From Tenacibaculum haliotis (GTDB taxonomy: Bacteria > Bacteroidota > Bacteroidia > Flavobacteriales > Flavobacteriaceae): a stretch of 64,000 bases of DNA. Below the pieces are notes generated by a model that saw only the letters and a list, made by a program, of their open reading frames with translations, ran no database searches and had not been told where the DNA came from. A program made the position numbers and the translations under genes. Numbering within the stretch: the first letter of the stretch is position 1; each line of letters begins with the position of its first letter. The stretch is from the NCBI RefSeq assembly GCF_025215075.1, contig NZ_JAOBTH010000026.1, forward strand, positions 62,001 to 126,000. The letters run 5' to 3'. Shown one piece after another: positions 9,036-18,509 of this stretch.

Positions 9036-9329
9036 ATGGATAAAGAAAATAAATATAAAAAATTAGCACTTAGTTTATTATTTGATGCAATAGGATTTGT
9101 GTCGTATGTAATACCTGGCGTGGGTGAGTTAATAGATGTAGTTTGGGCGCCAGCATCAGCTTATATAATGACTCGCATGTATAAAGGTAATAAAGGAAAA
9201 ATTGCTGCTGGAGTTGCTTTTATTGAAGAAGCAATGCCTGGTTTAGATGTAATACCAACTTTTACACTAATGTGGCTATTTACGTATGTATTTAGCACTA
9301 AGGAATCAAAAAAAACAATTGAAATTTAA
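9036..9329 (+). CDS. Small conserved membrane protein of unknown function
   Basis: A 97-residue protein with a hydrophobic N-terminal half (about 10-50, containing VIPGVGELIDVVWAPASAY). A short basic loop and a second hydrophobic segment (about 73-90, containing DVIPTFTLMWLF) follow. The repeated pattern of a Pro-Gly or Ile-Pro turn plus an acidic residue in both halves suggests two related helical hairpins. It has no recognised catalytic motif. It is flanked by a rho-independent terminator downstream and transcribed divergently from the Nudix gene. I do not recognise the family. Confidence 0.7.
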   Translation: MDKENKYKKLALSLLFDAIGFVSYVIPGVGELIDVVWAPASAYIMTRMYKGNKGKIAAGVAFIEEAMPGLDVIPTFTLMWLFTYVFSTKESKKTIEI

Positions 9330-9349
9330 TATTTTTTATTTTAAGTAAA

Positions 9350-9383
9350 AGGATAATCTCTAAATGATTGTCCTTTTTTTTTG
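9350..9383 (+). terminator. Terminator after the small membrane protein gene
   Basis: AGGATAATC, a seven-base loop and GATTGTCCT form a stem with one G-T pair, followed by a long T run. Confidence 0.75.
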
Positions 9384-9551
9384 ATAAAACTTTTGCGTGA
9401 TTATAATAGAAGAGGTTGATTTTTTATATAGGTAGTAACCTTATCAAGTTCTAATTATTTCAAAATGATGGTTATGTTAAATAACAAACAATTAAAAATC
9501 AATTTAATGAATACTCTTGGAAATGATTATCGTTTTTTCCTTTATTTTCTG

Positions 9552-9559
9552 TAAATTTG
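9552..9559 (+). promoter_or_regulatory. Bacteroidota -7 box for pheT
   Basis: TAAATTTG is a full match to TAnnTTTG, 24 bases before the ATG at 9583. It supports that start over the upstream in-frame TTG at 9577. Confidence 0.6.
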
Positions 9560-9582
9560 CAGGCTCAAATTAGAGATTGATT

Positions 9583-12009
9583 ATGAAGATATCATACAAT
9601 TGGTTAAGACAATTTTTACAAACCGACTGGGAAGCTGAAAAAACAGGAGAACTATTAACAGATTTAGGTCTAGAGGTAGAAGGAATAGATAAGGTAGAGA
9701 GCATCAAAGGTAGCTTAAATGGTATCGTTGTTGGTGAAGTAAAAACATGTGTAAAACACCGAAACGCTGATAAACTAAAAATTACTACGGTAGATTTAGG
9801 TGATGGTAATCCGGTTCAAATAGTATGTGGAGCGCCAAATGTAGCTGCTGGTCAAAAAGTACCTGTTGCTACTGTAGGTACTACTTTATATGATGAAAAA
9901 GGAGAAGGATTTAAAATTAAAAAAGGGAAGATAAGAGGTGAAGAAAGCCAAGGAATGATTTGTGCCGAAGACGAGTTAGGTTTAGGTAAAAGTCATGAAG
10001 GTATTATGGTTTTAGATGATGCTATTGCTCCAGGAACTTTAGGTGCCGATGTTTTTAATATCGAAACAGATTATGTTTTTGAAATAGGTTTAACACCAAA
10101 CCGTGCCGATGCAATGAGCCATTACGGTGTTGCACGTGATTTACGTGCCGGTTTAATGCATCAAGGAACAAATTTAGAATTAATTTCTCCTTCGGTGTCT
10201 GATTTTCATGTAGATGAACGTACTTTAAAGATTGATATCGAAATTGAAGATAAAAATTTAGTGCCTCGTTATTGCGGAATTACAATTACCGATATTGAAG
10301 TAAAAGAATCTCCAGAATGGATTCAGAATAGATTAAAAGCTATTGGTATTGTGCCTAAAAATAATATTGTAGATATTACGAATTATGTTTTACATGAGTT
10401 AGGGCAACCTTTACATGCTTTTGATGCTAATAAAATTAGAGGTAATAAAGTTATTGTTAAAACATTAGCCGCAGGAACGAAGTTTAAAACGTTAGATGAA
10501 GTAGAAAGAACGTTAGATGCAGATGATATTATGATTTGTGATGCAGATGATAATCCATTATGTTTAGGTGGTGTTTTCGGCGGATTAAAATCGGGAGTAA
10601 CAGAGCATACCACAGCAGTTTTCTTAGAAAGTGCTTATTTTAACCCGGTTTCTGTTCGTAAAACAGCAAAACGTCACGCATTAAATACCGATGCTTCTTT
10701 CCGTTTCGAAAGAGGAATCGATATCAATTCTACAAAATACGCTTTAAAACGTGCTGCTTTATTAATTGAAGAGTACGCAGGTGGAAAAATGTCTTCGGAT
10801 GTTTTAGATTTTTATCCAGAGAAAATAGAAGATTTTGAAGTGTTTTTATCTTTCGAAAACACGTATAAATTAATAGGCCAAGAAATTCCTAAAGAAACTA
10901 TTAAAAATATTTTAGCTTCTTTAGAAATTAAAATAAACAGTGTAACTGAAGGTGGTTTAGGTTTAACAATACCTTCATACAGAGTAGATGTACAGCGTGA
11001 AGCTGATATTATTGAAGAAATTTTAAGAGTTTACGGATACAATAATATTGAGTTTTCTCACAAATTAAATACTTCAATATCTTTTGATAGCGATAAAGAA
11101 GTTAAGATAGAAAACATTGTTGCAGATCAGTTAACTTCATTAGGATTTAACGAAACAATGGCTAACTCGTTAACAAAAGCATCTTATGTAGCGTTGTCTG
11201 AAAGTTTAAATGAAACACATAATGTAGAGATGTTAAACCCGTTAAGTAACGACTTAAAAGTAATGAGACAATCATTATTGTTTAGCGGTTTAGAATCTGT
11301 TTCTTATAATATCAACAGAAAAAATAACGCTTTAAAACTTTATGAGTTTGGTAAAACATATCATAAATACGAAAGCGGATATCAGGAAGACAAGCACTTA
11401 ACGTTGTTTGTTACAGGAAATAGAACGAAAGATAGTTGGAAAACGACTACTCAAGCTTCTGATTTCTTTTATTTAAAAGGAATTGTAACCAACTTATTAA
11501 GTAGATTAGGACTTGATAATTTAAAAACTTCACCTATTAAAACAGATGTGTTTTCTGAAGGTATAGTATTAAGTTTAGGAAAAACTAAACTAGTTGAATT
11601 CGGAGTTATAAAAAGGGCTGTTTTAAAAGAATTTTCTATTAAACAAGAACTTTTATTTGCCGACTTTAATTGGGAAAACATTTTAAGCTTAGCAGGTAAT
11701 AAGAAAATTAAAGTATCAGATTTAGCTAAGTTCCCGTCAGTAAAACGTGATTTAGCGTTGTTATTAGATGATAAAATTGAGTTTAAAGAAATTTACAATC
11801 TTGCTTTTCAATCAGAAAAGAAATTATTAAAAGAAGTAGATTTGTTTGATGTTTATGAAGGTGATAAATTACCTGAAGGTAAAAAATCATATGCAGTAAG
11901 TTTTGTAATTCAAGATGAAAACAAAACATTGGCAGATAAACAGATTGATAAAATAATGCAAAAATTACAGCAAACATTCGAGAAAAATTTAGATGCTGTT
12001 TTAAGGTAA
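9583..12009 (+). CDS. pheT: Phenylalanine--tRNA ligase beta subunit
   Basis: An 808-residue PheT, counted from the ATG that gives the canonical MKISYNWLRQF start. The reading frame also offers TTG two codons upstream. Domains in order are an EMAP/Tyr-RS type tRNA-binding domain (about 40-150), the B3/B4 editing region (about 210-375), the B5 domain (about 400-475), the catalytic-like core (about 490-680), and a C-terminal FDX-ACB anticodon-binding domain (about 715-808, FPSVKRDLALLLD). It charges tRNA-Phe together with PheS, which is not in this window. Transcription has its own -7 box and ends at a clear terminator. Confidence 0.97.
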   Translation: MKISYNWLRQFLQTDWEAEKTGELLTDLGLEVEGIDKVESIKGSLNGIVVGEVKTCVKHRNADKLKITTVDLGDGNPVQIVCGAPNVAAGQKVPVATVGTTLYDEKGEGFKIKKGKIRGEESQGMICAEDELGLGKSHEGIMVLDDAIAPGTLGADVFNIETDYVFEIGLTPNRADAMSHYGVARDLRAGLMHQGTNLELISPSVSDFHVDERTLKIDIEIEDKNLVPRYCGITITDIEVKESPEWIQNRLKAIGIVPKNNIVDITNYVLHELGQPLHAFDANKIRGNKVIVKTLAAGTKFKTLDEVERTLDADDIMICDADDNPLCLGGVFGGLKSGVTEHTTAVFLESAYFNPVSVRKTAKRHALNTDASFRFERGIDINSTKYALKRAALLIEEYAGGKMSSDVLDFYPEKIEDFEVFLSFENTYKLIGQEIPKETIKNILASLEIKINSVTEGGLGLTIPSYRVDVQREADIIEEILRVYGYNNIEFSHKLNTSISFDSDKEVKIENIVADQLTSLGFNETMANSLTKASYVALSESLNETHNVEMLNPLSNDLKVMRQSLLFSGLESVSYNINRKNNALKLYEFGKTYHKYESGYQEDKHLTLFVTGNRTKDSWKTTTQASDFFYLKGIVTNLLSRLGLDNLKTSPIKTDVFSEGIVLSLGKTKLVEFGVIKRAVLKEFSIKQELLFADFNWENILSLAGNKKIKVSDLAKFPSVKRDLALLLDDKIEFKEIYNLAFQSEKKLLKEVDLFDVYEGDKLPEGKKSYAVSFVIQDENKTLADKQIDKIMQKLQQTFEKNLDAVLR

Positions 12010-12012
12010 TTC

Positions 12013-12043
12013 AAAAGCTCCAATTTTTATTGGGGCTTTTTTT
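12013..12043 (+). terminator. pheT terminator
   Basis: AAAAGCTCCAA, loop TTTTTAT, TTGGGGCTTTTTTT: an eight- to ten-pair hairpin with a T tract directly after the pheT stop codon. Confidence 0.85.
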
Positions 12044-12055
12044 ATGAAATTTCAC

Positions 12056-12128
12056 GTCATTCTGAACTTGTTTCAGAATCACATCAATATAAGTTAATTA
12101 TGAGATGCTGAAATAAATTCAGCATGAC
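12056..12128. repeat. REP-like palindromic element, best-preserved copy
   Basis: Arms GTCATTCTGAACTTGTTTCA and TGCTGAAATAAATTCAGCAT plus GAC are mutually related inverted repeats around a short AT-rich loop. The same architecture recurs at 3607-3683 and 18401-18478. It lies between the pheT terminator and pyrD. Confidence 0.7.
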
Positions 12129-12142
12129 AAAAAAACAAACAC

Positions 12143-13177
12143 ATGTATAAACTAATTATAAGACCGATTTTCTTTCTTTTTGATCCAGAAAAGATTCACT
12201 ATTTTACTTTCTCATTAGTGAAATTCATGACAAAAATTCCTTTTGTAGCTTCCATATTCAGAGGTTTATATCAGGTAAATGATAAAAAACTAGAGCGTAA
12301 TTTATTCGGGTTAACTTTTAAAAACCCTGTTGGTTTAGCTGCTGGATTTGATAAAAACGCGGTTTTATATAATGAATTAGCAAACTTCGGATTTGGTTTT
12401 GTTGAAATAGGAACTGTAACACCAAAAGGGCAAGCAGGAAATCCGAAGAAAAGACTATTTCGTTTAAAAGATGATCAAGGAATCATCAACCGAATGGGAT
12501 TTAATAATGAAGGATTAGCCATTGCTATTAAACAATTAAAAAAGAATAAAGGGAAAATAATTATTGGCGGTAATATTGGTAAAAACACCCATACTGCTCC
12601 TGAAAATTATACAGCAGATTACTTAGAGTGCTTTAAAGGATTGCATCCGTATGTAGATTATTTTGTATTGAATGTAAGTTGTCCTAATGTTGGGAGCCAT
12701 GCAAAACTAGATGATGTTGAGTATTTAAAAGAGTTAATTACTGAAGTTCAGCAATTAAACAATAAGGAAGCTGTTCAAAAGCCAATATTATTAAAAATAG
12801 CTCCAGATTTAAATAATCAGCAATTAGATGAAATAATTGAGTTGGTTGCTAAAACTAAAATTGATGGAGTAATTGCATCAAATACATCAGTAAATAGAGA
12901 TAATTTAAAGGTTTCTAAAGAACGATTATCAGAAATTGGTAATGGCGGTGTAAGCGGACAACCAGTTAAAGAAAGAAGTACGAAAGTAATTAAATATTTG
13001 GCAGACAACTCAAACAAAGCATTTCCTATAATCGGAGTAGGAGGGATTCATTCTGAAAAAGATGCCTTAGATAAAATTAATGCAGGTGCCGATTTAGTAC
13101 AAATTTATACAGGATTTATCTATGAAGGACCGAGTTTGGTAAAGCGAATCAATAAAGCTATTTTAGATCAATCTTAA
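12143..13177 (+). CDS. pyrD: Quinone-dependent dihydroorotate dehydrogenase (class 2 type)
   Basis: A 344-residue flavoenzyme oxidising dihydroorotate to orotate in pyrimidine synthesis. The N-terminal helical extension (about 1-45, [19 protein letters not shown]) is the membrane/quinone-binding feature of class 2 enzymes. FMN-binding features are [22 protein letters not shown] and late [10 protein letters not shown] and [11 protein letters not shown]. In class 2 enzymes the catalytic base is Ser, in a pattern like NISSPNT; here the segment is NVSCPNVGS with Cys180, as in class 1 enzymes. It is a single gene with a REP-like element upstream. Confidence 0.94.
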   Translation: MYKLIIRPIFFLFDPEKIHYFTFSLVKFMTKIPFVASIFRGLYQVNDKKLERNLFGLTFKNPVGLAAGFDKNAVLYNELANFGFGFVEIGTVTPKGQAGNPKKRLFRLKDDQGIINRMGFNNEGLAIAIKQLKKNKGKIIIGGNIGKNTHTAPENYTADYLECFKGLHPYVDYFVLNVSCPNVGSHAKLDDVEYLKELITEVQQLNNKEAVQKPILLKIAPDLNNQQLDEIIELVAKTKIDGVIASNTSVNRDNLKVSKERLSEIGNGGVSGQPVKERSTKVIKYLADNSNKAFPIIGVGGIHSEKDALDKINAGADLVQIYTGFIYEGPSLVKRINKAILDQS

Positions 13178-13183
13178 ATTAAC

Positions 13184-13216
13184 TTTTACTGAACTAATTT
13201 CAGTAGCTTTTTATAA
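13184..13216 (+). terminator. Weak terminator-like hairpin after pyrD
   Basis: ACTGAA, short loop, TTCAGT followed by AGCTTTTTA. The stem is only six pairs, so some read-through into the LysE gene is likely. Confidence 0.45.
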
Positions 13217-13227
13217 TTATTTAATTA

Positions 13228-13842
13228 ATGATTGAAACTCTTATTTCGTTTGTTTTAGCTACGGCTACTTTAGCTTTTTCACCAGGTCCTGATAATATTT
13301 TTGTACTAACACAAAGTATTGTACATGGCAAAAAATATGGTTTAGCAACAGTTATTGGATTAATGACAGGTTGTATTATTCACACTACTTTGGTTGCCTT
13401 TGGTGTTTCGGAAGTTATAAAACAAAATCCGAATTTATTTTTTATTATCAAATTATTCGGAGCCTTGTATTTACTATATATTGCGTACCAAGTTTATAAA
13501 AGTGACGCAAAGATTGCGTTTTCAACAGATAATATAGTTAAGAAATCAACTTTCGAATTATTTAAAAAAGGCTTTTGGATGAATGTTTTAAATCCGAAAG
13601 TTACTATTTTCTTTTTGGCATTTTTTCCGCAGTTTTTATTTTCAGAAACAATTTCTACGGTAATTCAGTTTTATGTTTTAGGTGGCTTGTTTATACTTAC
13701 TTCTTTTGTAATATTTTCTACAATTGCTATTTTGGCAGGAACAATATCAACATCAATAAAAAAGAACGCCCAAATAGGAGTGTTCCTAAAATGGGCGCAA
13801 ATTGTAGTTTTTATAGCCATTGCTATATTAATTTTACTATAA
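13228..13842 (+). CDS. LysE family translocator
   Basis: A 204-residue inner-membrane protein with about six hydrophobic segments and the family signature FSPGPDNIFVLTQS near residues 20-35. LysE/RhtB proteins export amino acids or their derivatives such as lysine, threonine or homoserine lactone; the substrate cannot be told from sequence. The central cytosolic loop (about 90-115) is basic, and NVLNPKVTIFFLAFFPQF is the second conserved family block. The gene follows pyrD by 50 bases on the same strand and meets the HNH gene tail to tail, with a single base between the stop codons. Confidence 0.9.
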   Translation: MIETLISFVLATATLAFSPGPDNIFVLTQSIVHGKKYGLATVIGLMTGCIIHTTLVAFGVSEVIKQNPNLFFIIKLFGALYLLYIAYQVYKSDAKIAFSTDNIVKKSTFELFKKGFWMNVLNPKVTIFFLAFFPQFLFSETISTVIQFYVLGGLFILTSFVIFSTIAILAGTISTSIKKNAQIGVFLKWAQIVVFIAIAILILL

Positions 13843-13843
13843 A

Positions 13844-14401
13844 TTAATCTTCGGTAACATATCCCCAATTTTCACCCGTTTTAATTCTATGCAATTGCAT
13901 TTCTGAAACACCAAACTGTTTCGCAATCATTTTTAAACGAGTTCGTCTATTTGGGTCGTTTAATTTCCGTTTTAGCAACATAACCTTGGTTTCTGTAAGT
14001 TTTGTTGTGTTAGGTTTATACTTATGCACCTTATTAACGTATTCGGGGTTGGTGTATTGATGTACTTCCTTTTCTCTTTTTGTAGCCCACTTAAGGTTTT
14101 CTACTTTATTATCTTTTTTATCATAATTTAAATGAATTACATATAACTCATCTTCTTTACGATCTAAAAAACTTTCAGCTACGAGTTTATGAACATACCT
14201 ACTGGTATTTTTTCCGTTTACTCGTTGTTTTAAAGGTAAGTTTTGGTAACCGTTTATAAAATATTCATTTACCAAAGTTTCTTCTTCCTTTTTACAGTTG
14301 ATGATTCTACCGTAATTGGATATTTTAAATTTTTCTTTTTCAGAGATTTTATTATCAAATACTATTTCTTTCCACATTTCATTCCTGTAGTTTCGTATCA
14401 T
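13844..14401 (-). CDS. NUMOD4/HNH endonuclease-like protein with C-terminal HTH
   Basis: A 185-residue protein. The N-terminal part (WKEIVFDNKISEKEKFKISN-YGRI) matches the NUMOD4 motif found in intron- and phage-borne homing endonucleases. The middle (VHKLVAESF, IHLNYDKKDNKVENLKW, then EVHQY) has the order His-Asn-His of a compact HNH nuclease. The C-terminal part (about 135-182) looks like a helix-turn-helix resembling NUMOD1/IENR1-type DNA-binding tails (IAKQFGVSEMQLHRI). It is free-standing, not inside an intron or intein. ATG at 14377 is an alternative start. Whether it cuts DNA is unknown. Confidence 0.75.
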   Translation of the reverse strand: MIRNYRNEMWKEIVFDNKISEKEKFKISNYGRIINCKKEEETLVNEYFINGYQNLPLKQRVNGKNTSRYVHKLVAESFLDRKEDELYVIHLNYDKKDNKVENLKWATKREKEVHQYTNPEYVNKVHKYKPNTTKLTETKVMLLKRKLNDPNRRTRLKMIAKQFGVSEMQLHRIKTGENWGYVTED

Positions 14402-14473
14402 ATTTTCAATATTTATCTGAACTTAAATAATAAATAGCACTTTATTATTTTAGGTAAAAATACGCATTTTGTA

Positions 14474-15004
14474 TTATTTCCAAGAATTTTTTAAAAGTAA
14501 CTGATTAATATGCGCATAATGATGCTTACAATGCCAAGCATAAATGCCTATATTTTCTTTTAAACTAACTTCTTCGTTTCCTTCGGGATGAATAAAAAGC
14601 TTATTTAAATCATCATTAGTTAAACCTTTTAAAAGATACACCCATTTAGCATGCAAAGCTTTTAAAGCGTTTAAAGATAAAATTATAGGAGCAGACTTAG
14701 AATCAAATAATTCAGCCCAACGATCTTCATAATAAGCTTTAATTACTGGTTTATCTTCAGTTAAAGCCCATTTAAACCGCGTATATGAGTTGTGATGACT
14801 ATCTGCACAATGATGTACCACTTGCTTTACAGACCAACCACCATCTCTATACGGTGTATTTAATTGTTCTTCTGATAAATTTTTAACTAAAGTGGCTAGT
14901 TTAGTGGGAAACTCTTCTAAAACAGCAATCCATTCATTAATTTTTTCTGATGAAATTTCTGTAGGAATAATAGGTTTTCCTATCGGATATTTTAAATGTT
15001 CCAT
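14474..15004 (-). CDS. YfiT/DinB superfamily putative metal-dependent transferase
   Basis: A 176-residue four-helix-bundle protein of the DinB/YfiT group. Metal-ligand histidines are visible in VVHHCADSHHNSY (about 66-78) and at the C-terminal WHCKHHYAHI (about 157-166). The opening LKYPIGKP and GGWSVKQV blocks are characteristic of the YfiT/BstA branch, whose Bacillus members attach bacillithiol to electrophiles. Some Bacteroidota make bacillithiol, but this window holds no synthesis genes, so the thiol cosubstrate is inferred only. The TPR lipoprotein gene ends 5 bases upstream of this start on the same strand, so the two are probably co-transcribed. Confidence 0.85.
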   Translation of the reverse strand: MEHLKYPIGKPIIPTEISSEKINEWIAVLEEFPTKLATLVKNLSEEQLNTPYRDGGWSVKQVVHHCADSHHNSYTRFKWALTEDKPVIKAYYEDRWAELFDSKSAPIILSLNALKALHAKWVYLLKGLTNDDLNKLFIHPEGNEEVSLKENIGIYAWHCKHHYAHINQLLLKNSWK

Positions 15005-15009
15005 TAATT

Positions 15010-15687
15010 TTATTGTTCTTTAGTCAGCTTAGATAAAGTTCTTTTAGCACTTCTGTTTTCAGAGTTAATAGCCAATGCTTTTTTGTAGTAAATTATGGCG
15101 TTTACAGTATCTTTTGTTTTTAAGTAGGCATCGCCAGTACTATCGTAAGTATTAGAACTTTTTGGATATAATTCTATATTGATTTTAAAAATTTCGATAG
15201 CTTTTTTATGTTGTTCATCTTTTAAATATTGATATCCCAAACTATTTAAAGAACTTTCTCTAATTACAGGGCTTAAGCTATCTTTTTCTTTAATCAATTT
15301 ATAGCCCTTTAAAGCGGCAGTAAAATTGTTATTTAAAAGATATTCGCTAGGAGTTTTTTCACCTTCCTTTAATTTATTAAAAACAAAAACTTCATCTTTA
15401 TGCTCTCTTTTTTTAGCGAGTTGAATCTTGTTTTCAGAAGTATTAAAAATTAATTTTTCGTTTAACTCTCTAACATAAAAAGTACTATCATTAATTTTTA
15501 AAGGTTCTAAATTTTGATTACGCCACGTTAAAAGTAATTTTTCTTCATTAAATTTAACGGCTATAATTTCATCAGCATTAAAAAAATAACGTCCTGTAGC
15601 TTTTTTTATAAAATCATTAGAATTTTTACTTGTAGTACAATTTATTAAAAGTAATAAAACAGCAAGAAAAAGTAGTTTAGTTTTCAT
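15010..15687 (-). CDS. TPR-repeat lipoprotein
   Basis: A 225-residue protein with a lipoprotein signal: a hydrophobic N-terminus ending LLLLINC with Cys17 as the likely lipidated residue. A small beta-rich domain follows (about 30-105). The C-terminal half carries tetratricopeptide-like helices (about 115-222), best seen in LGYQYLKDEQHKKAIEIFK and GDAYLKTKDTVNAIIYYKKAL. TPRs bind other proteins, so it is probably an envelope scaffold. The YfiT gene lies 5 bases downstream. The function of the N-terminal domain is unknown. Confidence 0.75.
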   Translation of the reverse strand: MKTKLLFLAVLLLLINCTTSKNSNDFIKKATGRYFFNADEIIAVKFNEEKLLLTWRNQNLEPLKINDSTFYVRELNEKLIFNTSENKIQLAKKREHKDEVFVFNKLKEGEKTPSEYLLNNNFTAALKGYKLIKEKDSLSPVIRESSLNSLGYQYLKDEQHKKAIEIFKINIELYPKSSNTYDSTGDAYLKTKDTVNAIIYYKKALAINSENRSAKRTLSKLTKEQ

Positions 15688-15884
15688 TTTCGGTGGCTTT
15701 TGGTAAAAATATATAAATAAGACGACTTATGTAATAATTAGTTACAAAGTAATACGTTTTTTACTTGGCATAACAATTGACTTATAAAAACAAGTAAAAT
15801 AATGTAAGTAACACTAAGTTGTTGTTTATTAAATATTTAAAAAGTAAAAAGTGAATTTTACAGTGTTTTAAATAACCGTTAAAA

Positions 15885-15897
15885 TGTCACTATGACA
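15885..15897 (+). promoter_or_regulatory. TGTCA-CTA-TGACA palindrome upstream of lon
   Basis: A perfect 5-bp inverted repeat with a 3-base centre, 14 bases before the lon ATG at 15911. No good TAnnTTTG box lies nearby, so this may be part of a stress-type promoter or operator for lon. That is inference from position only. Confidence 0.4.
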
Positions 15898-15910
15898 CAT
15901 ATATAAGATT

Positions 15911-18367
15911 ATGAGTAAATCAAAAATAATACATTTAGACAATTTGTCGCTTCAAGACGTTTTTAATGAAGATTCAGAATTGATTCCTTTATTAACGCCT
16001 GAAGATGAAGAAATAATTAATAAAGAAAAAGTTCCTGAAACGTTACCAATTTTACCGTTAAGAAACACCGTATTATTTCCAGGTGTTGTAATTCCTATTA
16101 CTGCTGGTAGAGATAAATCTATTCAGTTAATAAAAGATGCAAACAAAGGTGATAAAGTAATTGGAGTTGTAGCTCAGAAAGACGGTAATGTAGAAGATCC
16201 TGGGTTAAATGATATTCATAAAACAGGAGTTGTAGCGCAAATTTTACGTGTTTTAAAAATGCCTGATGGTAACACAACTGTTATTATTCAAGGAAAAAAG
16301 CGTTTCGAAATTGACGAAATTACACAAGAAGAACCATATTTAAAAGCAAAGGTTCATGAAGCATTAGATGATAAAGAGGTTGATGACGAAAAAGAGTTTA
16401 ATGCAATTATAGAATCTATTAAAGAACTAGCATTAGAGGTTATTAAAGAAAACCCAATGTTACCTTCTGAAGCATCTTTTGCAATTAAAAATATTAAATC
16501 AAATTCGTTTTTGGTGAATTTTATTTCATCAAATATGGAGTTAAGTGTTGCTAAAAAACAAGTTTTACTTGAAAAAGACAACTTAAAAGAACGCGCTCTT
16601 TTAACCTTAAAAAACTTAGATAAAGAGCTTCAAAAACTACAATTACGTAACGATATTCAATCTAAAACACGTTCTGATTTAGATCAGCAACAACGCGAAT
16701 ATTATTTACATCAGCAATTAAAAACCATTCAAGATGAATTAGGTGGTGTTTCTCATGATCAGGAATTAGATGAGATGAGAATCAAAGCTAAAACTAAAAA
16801 ATGGAATAAAGAGGTTGCCGAAACTTTTGAGAAAGAATTAAGTCGTTTAAAGCGAATGAATCCTCAAATGGCTGAATATGGTGTGCAACGTAATTATTTA
16901 GAGCTGATGTTAGAATTACCTTGGAATGAGTTTTCTGAGGATAAATTTGATTTAAAAAGAGCTCAGAAAATATTAGACAGAGATCATTTCGGATTAGAAA
17001 AAGTTAAAGAACGTATTATAGAACATTTAGCTGTTTTAAAATTACGTGGCGATATGAAATCTCCAATTCTTTGTTTATACGGACCTCCAGGTGTTGGTAA
17101 AACATCATTAGGTAAATCGGTTGCAGAAGCATTAGGGCGTAAATACGTGCGTATGTCGTTAGGTGGTTTACGTGATGAAGCTGAAATTCGCGGGCATCGT
17201 AAAACTTATATAGGAGCCATGCCAGGGCGTTTAATTCAGAATATTAAAAAATCAGGAACTTCAAACCCTGTATTTGTTTTAGATGAAATTGATAAATTAA
17301 GTCAAAGTAATCAAGGAGATCCTTCTTCAGCAATGTTAGAAGTGTTAGATCCTGAACAAAATACGGAGTTTTATGATAATTATTTAGAGGTTGGTTACGA
17401 TCTTTCTAAAGTATTATTTATAGCTACGGCAAACAACTTAGGTCAAATTCCTTGGGCGTTACGTGATCGTATGGAAATTATAAACGTTACCGGATATACG
17501 ATTGAAGAAAAAGTTGAAATAGCTAAAAAATACTTATTTCCAAAGCAATTAAAAGAACATGGCTTAACTCCTGAACATTTAACGGTTGCAAAAAAGCAAT
17601 TAGAAAAAATTGTAGCAGGTTATACGCGTGAATCAGGTGTTCGTGGTTTAGAAAAGCAAGTAGCCAAAGTGATACGTTTTGCTGCAAAATCAATCGCAAT
17701 GGAAGAGGAGTACAACATTGCTTTAACTAACGAGGATATTGAAACTATTTTAGGACCAGCACGTTTAGAGCGTGATAAATATGAAAATAACGATGTTGCT
17801 GGTGTAGTTACAGGTTTAGCTTGGACAAGCGTTGGTGGCGATATTCTATTTATAGAGTCAATTATATCAAAAGGAAAAGGAAACCTTTCTATTACAGGTA
17901 ATTTAGGTAAAGTGATGAAAGAATCATCAACAATTGCCATGAAATACATCAAAGCAAATACCGAAGAATTTGGCATTAATCCACAAGTTTTAGAAAAATA
18001 CGATGTCCATATTCACGTACCAGAAGGTGCAACACCAAAAGACGGGCCAAGTGCAGGTATTACCATGTTAACCTCGTTGGTATCGGTATTTACACAACGT
18101 AAAGTAAAAAATAAATTAGCCATGACTGGTGAAATTACATTACGTGGAAAAGTATTGCCAGTAGGCGGAATTAAAGAAAAAATATTGGCAGCAAAACGTG
18201 CAAATATTAAAGAACTTATTTTGTGTGCAGAGAATAAAAAAGATATTGAAGAGATAAAAGAAAGTTACTTAAAAGGCTTAACATTCCATTACGTAACCGA
18301 AATGAAAGAGGTAATTGACCTTGCACTTACCAAGCAAAAAGTAAAAAATGCTAAGAAATTAGTATAA
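15911..18367 (+). CDS. lon: Endopeptidase La (Lon protease)
   Basis: An 818-residue ATP-dependent protease that degrades misfolded and regulatory proteins in the cytosol. The N-terminal LON substrate-binding domain (about 40-240) is followed by a coiled linker, an AAA+ module with Walker A GPPGVGKT (391-398), and a C-terminal serine-lysine peptidase with DGPSAG (Ser714) and GGIKEK (Lys755), forming the catalytic dyad. Length is standard. A TGTCA/TGACA palindrome just upstream may mark stress control. The 3' end has a terminator stem interrupted by a REP-like element. Confidence 0.97.
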   Translation: MSKSKIIHLDNLSLQDVFNEDSELIPLLTPEDEEIINKEKVPETLPILPLRNTVLFPGVVIPITAGRDKSIQLIKDANKGDKVIGVVAQKDGNVEDPGLNDIHKTGVVAQILRVLKMPDGNTTVIIQGKKRFEIDEITQEEPYLKAKVHEALDDKEVDDEKEFNAIIESIKELALEVIKENPMLPSEASFAIKNIKSNSFLVNFISSNMELSVAKKQVLLEKDNLKERALLTLKNLDKELQKLQLRNDIQSKTRSDLDQQQREYYLHQQLKTIQDELGGVSHDQELDEMRIKAKTKKWNKEVAETFEKELSRLKRMNPQMAEYGVQRNYLELMLELPWNEFSEDKFDLKRAQKILDRDHFGLEKVKERIIEHLAVLKLRGDMKSPILCLYGPPGVGKTSLGKSVAEALGRKYVRMSLGGLRDEAEIRGHRKTYIGAMPGRLIQNIKKSGTSNPVFVLDEIDKLSQSNQGDPSSAMLEVLDPEQNTEFYDNYLEVGYDLSKVLFIATANNLGQIPWALRDRMEIINVTGYTIEEKVEIAKKYLFPKQLKEHGLTPEHLTVAKKQLEKIVAGYTRESGVRGLEKQVAKVIRFAAKSIAMEEEYNIALTNEDIETILGPARLERDKYENNDVAGVVTGLAWTSVGGDILFIESIISKGKGNLSITGNLGKVMKESSTIAMKYIKANTEEFGINPQVLEKYDVHIHVPEGATPKDGPSAGITMLTSLVSVFTQRKVKNKLAMTGEITLRGKVLPVGGIKEKILAAKRANIKELILCAENKKDIEEIKESYLKGLTFHYVTEMKEVIDLALTKQKVKNAKKLV

Positions 18368-18375
18368 TTGCAAAA

Positions 18376-18509
18376 GGCTGTCTAAAAAGTATTTGAAATC
18401 GTCATTCTAAATTTATTTCAGAATATCATCATACTGATCATCAATCATTATGAGAACCTAAAATGAATTTAGGTTGACAAATCGCTACTTTTTAGGCAGA
18501 TTTTTTTTT
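18376..18509 (+). terminator. lon terminator with a REP-like insert in its loop
   Basis: CTGTCTAAAAAGTA (18378-18391) pairs along all 14 positions (one G-T) with TACTTTTTAGGCAG (18486-18499), followed by a T tract to 18509. The 94-base loop contains the REP-like element at 18401-18478. It looks like a normal terminator whose loop was invaded. Confidence 0.65.
18401..18478. repeat. REP-like palindromic element inside the lon terminator
   Basis: Outer GTCA and TGAC ends, with arms TCATTCTAAATTTATTTCAG and AACCTAAAATGAATTTAGGT around an AT-rich centre. This is the third copy of the family also at 3607-3683 and 12056-12128. Confidence 0.65.

Noticed and set aside
13575..13847. Overlapping plus-strand frame inside the LysE gene
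   Set aside because: An out-of-frame shadow with composition unlike a protein.
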